Assembly (NCBI GenBank): GCA_905193085.1
Contig: CAJJNI010000028.1
Coordinates: 1 to 16,723, forward strand
Length of the DNA: 16,723 bases
Reading direction: 5' to 3'
From: an uncultured Lachnospiraceae bacterium
GTDB taxonomy: Bacteria; Bacillota; Clostridia; Lachnospirales; Lachnospiraceae
The notes under the pieces are model-generated. The model did not search any database, was not told where the DNA came from, and worked only from the letters and a program-made list of their open reading frames with translations. A program made the translations under genes and the position numbers. Each line of letters begins with the position of its first letter. Positions within the stretch are counted from its first letter, which is position 1. Below are positions 12,744 through 16,723 of this stretch, piece after piece.

Positions 12744-15020
12744 ATGAATTTGTCTAAACAGGTAGAAAGTTTGATTTTGCAGATGAGCGTGTTTGCAAAA
12801 GAACATAATCATGAATTTGTTACACCAGAGCATCTGTTATATGTGATGCTCAGTGATAAAGATTTTTCTGCTGCATTTAAAAATTGCGGCGGAAATATAG
12901 AGGCACTTAAAAATGATCTGGAAAATTATTTTGAAAAAGAATTAACTGAGACGGAAGAAGGATTACCGAAGCTCAGCACACAGATGGAACAGCTTTTGTC
13001 GGCTGCTGAGTCAAGGGCAATAGCCTGTGAAAAATTTGTTGTAGAACTACCGCATATAGTAAGTTCTTTTTCCATATTAGAAGATAGCTATGCAGTATAT
13101 TTTATTGCAAAACAGGAAATAGAAATAGTTGATTTGCTTTATGAATTATGTGAATTAATAGATGCGGACACATATTCCTTTGGAAATTTTGATGATTTTG
13201 AAGATGATGAGCCTTTTCCATTTTCTACAGAAGGCTTTGGAATGGACAATGCCAAATGGGAAGATTATGTGACATGCATGAACGACGAAGTCGAAGAATA
13301 TACACCACTGATAGGAAGAGAACAGGAAATAGAGCGTACAATGCAGGTTTTGTGCCGCAAAGAAAAAAATAACCCTCTTCACATAGGAGAAGCCGGTGTT
13401 GGAAAGACGGCAATAACTAAAGGTCTTGTACAGCGGATTGCAGCAGGAAATGTACCTGCACAATTGAAAAACACAAAAGTCTATTCGCTTGACATAGGAA
13501 CATTGCTGGCTGGTACACAGTACCGTGGAGATTTTGAAAAGAGATTTAAGAAAGTAATGGACGGATTGTCAAAAGAAGAGAGGCCTATAGTTTATATAGA
13601 TGAAATTCATAATATTGTAGGAGTCGGTGCAGTTAATGGCGGCTCGTTAGACCTGTCTAACCTGTTAAAGCCTTATCTGACTGATGGCAGCATAAGATTT
13701 ATCGGTGCTACTACATATGAAGAATATAATAAACATTTTGCAAAGAGCAAAAGTCTTTTAAGAAGATTTCAGAATATTGATGTTAAAGAACCTTCAATAG
13801 AAGAGACAATTGGTATTTTAAACGGACTTAAGAAGTCTTATGAAAAATATCATGGAGTTAAATATAATAAAGGTGTTATTGAGCATGCGGTTATTCTCAG
13901 TGATAAATATGTAAATGAGAGATACCTTCCTGATAAGGCTATTGATTTAATAGATGAAGCAGGAGCATATCGCTGTCTGCATCCGTTGGAGCAGAAAACA
14001 CAGAGCATAGATAAAAAACTTATCGAGGATATTCTGGCAAAAACATGCAATATACCAAAACAGACAGTTGAATCAGATGAGATGGACAAGCTTGCAAATC
14101 TCGAAAATTCACTGAAAAAAGAAATTTTTGGACAGGACGAGGCTGTTAATGAAGTAGTTAATGCAATAAAGCTTGCAAGATGTGGCCTGAATGAAGAAAA
14201 TAAAACAATTGCAAATTTGTTATTCGTAGGACCTACAGGTGTTGGAAAGACAGAAATTGCAAGATGTCTTGCAAAAAATCTTGGAATAGAGCTTGTAAGA
14301 TTTGATATGAGTGAGTATGCGGAGAAGCATGCGGTTGCAAAGCTTATAGGAGCACCGGCGGGTTATGTCGGATATGAAGAAGGCGGACTTCTTACTGATG
14401 CGATAAGAAAGACACCGCATTGTGTATTGCTTCTTGATGAAATAGAAAAAGCGCACAGCGATATTTATAATGTGCTGTTACAGCTTATGGATTATGCAAC
14501 ACTTACTGATAATCAGGGAAAAAAGGCTGATTTCAGAAATGTCATACTAATCATGACCTCAAATGCCGGAGCAAAATTTATTGGAAAATCACAGATTGGT
14601 TTTGAGAGTATTCCGGCTGGTGCGGTTGTAGTTGACGAAGAATTGAAGCGTATTTTTTCTCCTGAATTTAGAAATCGTCTTACGAAAATTATTAACTTCA
14701 GATTTGTTGATGAAAAAATGGCAATGCGCATTATAGATAAACAGCTTAATTTGTTTATTGCAAAGCTCAGCCGTAAAAATATACATGTGGCGGTTGATGA
14801 AAGTGTACGCACATATTTGAAGGAAAATGGTATAAATTCAGAGTCTGGTGCAAGAAAAATATCACATTTGATACAGACAGAGATTAAACCGGTATTTGTC
14901 GACCTTATGCTTTTTGGAGCTTTAAAAAAAGGTGGAGAATGCCGATTAGTATATGAGAAAGGAAAATTTTGCTGCAAAATTTTACATCGAATGTCACATC
15001 GACAGAAGGTAAAAGGATAG
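12744..15020 (+). CDS. clpA: ATP-dependent Clp protease ATP-binding subunit ClpA
   Basis: This hexameric AAA+ unfoldase feeds proteins to ClpP. At 758 residues it has the length of E. coli ClpA. Domains run as follows: a Clp N-domain (about 1-140, with HEFVTPEHLLYVML); AAA-1 with Walker A GEAGVGKT (215-222), Walker B VYIDEIH (Asp286-Glu287) and SLLRRFQ arginine region; AAA-2 with Walker A GPTGVGKT (496-503) and Walker B LLLDEIEKAH (Asp565-Glu566); then the C-terminal small domain. There is no ClpB/ClpC-style middle coiled coil. The ClpP-docking loop reads IGF at 618-620, where E. coli ClpA has IGL at almost the same position. The preceding clpS gene confirms the ClpA assignment over ClpC. A weak AGGGAG-type ribosome binding site precedes the ATG. 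clpP is not in the window. Confidence 0.96.
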   Translation: MNLSKQVESLILQMSVFAKEHNHEFVTPEHLLYVMLSDKDFSAAFKNCGGNIEALKNDLENYFEKELTETEEGLPKLSTQMEQLLSAAESRAIACEKFVVELPHIVSSFSILEDSYAVYFIAKQEIEIVDLLYELCELIDADTYSFGNFDDFEDDEPFPFSTEGFGMDNAKWEDYVTCMNDEVEEYTPLIGREQEIERTMQVLCRKEKNNPLHIGEAGVGKTAITKGLVQRIAAGNVPAQLKNTKVYSLDIGTLLAGTQYRGDFEKRFKKVMDGLSKEERPIVYIDEIHNIVGVGAVNGGSLDLSNLLKPYLTDGSIRFIGATTYEEYNKHFAKSKSLLRRFQNIDVKEPSIEETIGILNGLKKSYEKYHGVKYNKGVIEHAVILSDKYVNERYLPDKAIDLIDEAGAYRCLHPLEQKTQSIDKKLIEDILAKTCNIPKQTVESDEMDKLANLENSLKKEIFGQDEAVNEVVNAIKLARCGLNEENKTIANLLFVGPTGVGKTEIARCLAKNLGIELVRFDMSEYAEKHAVAKLIGAPAGYVGYEEGGLLTDAIRKTPHCVLLLDEIEKAHSDIYNVLLQLMDYATLTDNQGKKADFRNVILIMTSNAGAKFIGKSQIGFESIPAGAVVVDEELKRIFSPEFRNRLTKIINFRFVDEKMAMRIIDKQLNLFIAKLSRKNIHVAVDESVRTYLKENGINSESGARKISHLIQTEIKPVFVDLMLFGALKKGGECRLVYEKGKFCCKILHRMSHRQKVKG

Positions 15021-15038
15021 CAAATCAAGGTGAAAAAA

Positions 15039-15677
15039 ATGAGTGAAAACATGAGCGATTTGGAGAAGGAAGCTTTTTCGCCGAAAAAAGATGAATCAGC
15101 AAAAGAAGAAATAAAGAAAGAAATAAAAAATGCTGATAATAAGAAAAAAGTTGTAGCCAAAGAAATTTTAAGCTGGGTAGAAGTGATTTTGGTATCTCTC
15201 GCCCTTGCATGGATACTTGGAAATTTTATAATTATGAATGCCTATATTCCGAGTGCTTCTATGGAAAATACGCTTACAGAAGGCGACAGGGTAATTGGTT
15301 CAAGATTATCTTATAAATTTCATGAGCCTGAGCGTGGAGACATAATAATGTTTAAATTCCCAGATGATGAAAGCAGAGATTTTATCAAGAGAATTATTGG
15401 TCTTCCGGGAGAAACAGTTACTATCAAGGGAGGAAAAGTATACATTGACGACAGTCAGATTCCGCTTGATGAAGAATATTTGAAGGAAACTCCTTTTGAA
15501 GAAGATATAGGTCCTTTCGAGGTGCCTGAAGACAGTTATTTTGTCATGGGAGATAACAGAAATAATTCACATGATTCAAGATACTGGAATAATCATTTTG
15601 TAAAGAAAGAAAAAATTCTTGCAAAAGCCATAGTAAGATGGTTCCCTGTTACTAAGATTGAATGGCTGGCACAGTAA
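15039..15677 (+). CDS. lepB: Type I signal peptidase
   Basis: This membrane serine protease with a Ser/Lys dyad removes signal peptides from exported proteins, such as the dockerin and CotH proteins of this window. The start is taken at ATG 15039, eight bases after AAGG. A GTG at 15030 is in frame but overlaps that site. The 212 residues comprise a charged N-terminal tail, one membrane helix (about 44-66), and the periplasm-equivalent catalytic part. Boxes seen: IPSASMENTL with nucleophile Ser74, YKFHEPERGDIIMF, DFIKRIIGLPGE with general base Lys117, and GDNRNNSHDSR near the end. A single-helix anchor is typical of Gram-positive SipS-type enzymes. The 18-base gap from clpA and two-base spacing (one intervening base) to the next gene imply one transcript. 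Confidence 0.95.
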   Translation: MSENMSDLEKEAFSPKKDESAKEEIKKEIKNADNKKKVVAKEILSWVEVILVSLALAWILGNFIIMNAYIPSASMENTLTEGDRVIGSRLSYKFHEPERGDIIMFKFPDDESRDFIKRIIGLPGETVTIKGGKVYIDDSQIPLDEEYLKETPFEEDIGPFEVPEDSYFVMGDNRNNSHDSRYWNNHFVKKEKILAKAIVRWFPVTKIEWLAQ

Positions 15678-15678
15678 T

Positions 15679-16723
15679 ATGGCAGGAATTCTTTATAATA
15701 AATTAAAAAAATACAGCAGTGGGGATATGTATCCGTTTCATATGCCCGGTCATAAAAGAAATCCGGTTATTTCATATATACCTTCGGATATTGATATAAC
15801 TGAAATTGATGGTTTTGATAATCTGCATCATGCTGAGGGCATTTTAAAAAATGCAATGGAAGAAGCAGCAGAGTATTACGGGGCAAGACGGACATGGTAT
15901 CTTGTAAATGGAAGTACAAGTGGATTGCTTATCGCAATAAGTGCCGCCGCTAAGAATCACGGAGGCACTGTTGTTATGGCAAGGAACTGTCATAAAGCAG
16001 CTTATCATGCGGCATTTCTTAACCGCATGAAGATAAAATATGTTTATCCGGATAACTGCTGTGATGATGGAAAATATTTGTCAGGCAGTATCCCGGCTGA
16101 CAGTGTTTTAAATGCTATTAATAGCAGTACAGATGTGAAGGCTGTAGTTATAACATCACCGACATATGACGGTGTCGTAAGTGACATTGCTTCAATATCG
16201 GAAATATGCCATAAAAAAGGCATTCCTTTGATTATTGATGAAGCGCATGGAGCCCATTTTGTACTGCATGAAAAATATGCAAATCAGAACATAAGTGCGT
16301 TGCATCTGGGAGCAGATGTGGTTATTCACAGTCTGCATAAGACATTGCCATCAATGACACAGACCGCACTTATGCATTTACAGGGTGATTTTATTTCAGA
16401 GACTGAGCTGGACAGATACAGTTCAATTTATCAGACAAGCAGTCCGTCATATGTTATGATGGCAGGTATTGATAGCTGTATAGATTTTTTGAAGCAGAAT
16501 GGCAGAGAATATTTTGAAAATTATCAGAAAAACCTTAAAGATTTTTATGACAGGGCAGCACAATTAAAAAATATTAAGGTTTACATAAATAATGCGGATA
16601 ATACTGATATATTTTATAAAGATAATTCAAAAATTCTTATTTTCTGTGGCGGGCTTATTGATAAAAGAACTGAAAAAAAATGCGATGGACAATGGCTGTA
16701 TGAAGAGCTTATGGACAAATATC
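15679..16723 (+). CDS. Orn/Lys/Arg decarboxylase-family PLP enzyme (3' truncated)
   Basis: The frame runs without a stop from ATG 15679, one base after the signal peptidase stop, through the window end (348 codons seen). The N-terminus (PFHMPGHKRN), GSTSGLL, NCHKAAYHA, the IIDEAHGAHF motif (Asp187, which contacts the PLP ring nitrogen; His190) and SLHKTLPSMTQTALMHL (Lys221, the PLP Schiff-base lysine) are those of the fold-type I Orn/Lys/Arg decarboxylase major domain in its short Firmicutes form (about 480 residues, no N-terminal wing domain). Such proteins include arginine or lysine decarboxylases and YaaO-like proteins of unsettled substrate. In Bacillus the YaaO gene is next to tmk and near holB, so nucleotide kinase and DNA polymerase delta-prime genes might follow. 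The substrate cannot be assigned. Confidence 0.9.
   Translation, partial: MAGILYNKLKKYSSGDMYPFHMPGHKRNPVISYIPSDIDITEIDGFDNLHHAEGILKNAMEEAAEYYGARRTWYLVNGSTSGLLIAISAAAKNHGGTVVMARNCHKAAYHAAFLNRMKIKYVYPDNCCDDGKYLSGSIPADSVLNAINSSTDVKAVVITSPTYDGVVSDIASISEICHKKGIPLIIDEAHGAHFVLHEKYANQNISALHLGADVVIHSLHKTLPSMTQTALMHLQGDFISETELDRYSSIYQTSSPSYVMMAGIDSCIDFLKQNGREYFENYQKNLKDFYDRAAQLKNIKVYINNADNTDIFYKDNSKILIFCGGLIDKRTEKKCDGQWLYEELMDKY

Noticed and set aside
14513..15160. 215-codon minus-strand frame opposite clpA and the signal peptidase gene
   Set aside because: It is antisense to two unmistakable conserved genes; the translation is Phe/Ser-rich with no family features.

Overview
This is low-GC DNA with strong Shine-Dalgarno sites and typical clostridial gene content: a dockerin-bearing secreted protein, a CotH protein with a dockerin, a DUF3169/XRE pair, and a small protein with a TGDNSH-type membrane tail. 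It suggests a gut or rumen Clostridia genome, most likely Lachnospiraceae. The lineage is inferred from gene content; no marker RNA lies in the window. No transposase, phage gene, CRISPR array, tRNA or rRNA was seen.

Layout. 1-502 is the 3' end of an AAA ATPase of the DUF4143 type. 598-3398 (minus strand) holds a secreted dockerin protein and, upstream of it, a CNNM/CorC-type ion-transport protein. A 431-base divergent gap (3399-3829) carries two repeat-like, structured elements. 3830-8202 (plus) has a membrane-anchored LURP-one-related protein, a lipoprotein, and a large secreted CotH-domain protein ending in a two-repeat dockerin. A hairpin terminator at 8257-8320 separates it from convergent S-adenosylhomocysteine hydrolase (8353-9597, minus). 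The 610-base gap behind that gene holds a third copy of the repeat family (9647-9817) and then the control region of an XRE regulator.

10208-11207 is an overlapping XRE regulator/DUF3169 membrane protein pair. It is driven by a perfect consensus promoter and followed by a regular array of TTGTCAT half-sites at 21-base steps, a likely autoregulatory operator. 11371-11901 and 12117-12326 encode two small membrane proteins. After a terminator, a tight run of genes follows: clpS, clpA, type I signal peptidase, and the start of a PLP-dependent Orn/Lys/Arg decarboxylase-family gene cut off by the window edge. ClpS and ClpA form the adaptor/unfoldase pair of the N-degron pathway, which delivers substrates to ClpP encoded elsewhere.

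The least explained material is non-coding: (i) the dispersed elements at 3435-3493, 3585-3782 and 9647-9817, which share a TTTTGACC end and a hairpin whose pairing is kept between copies by G-C/G-U exchanges; (ii) the 21-base operator array; (iii) a 14-bp inverted repeat that could mask the ribosome binding site of the dockerin gene.
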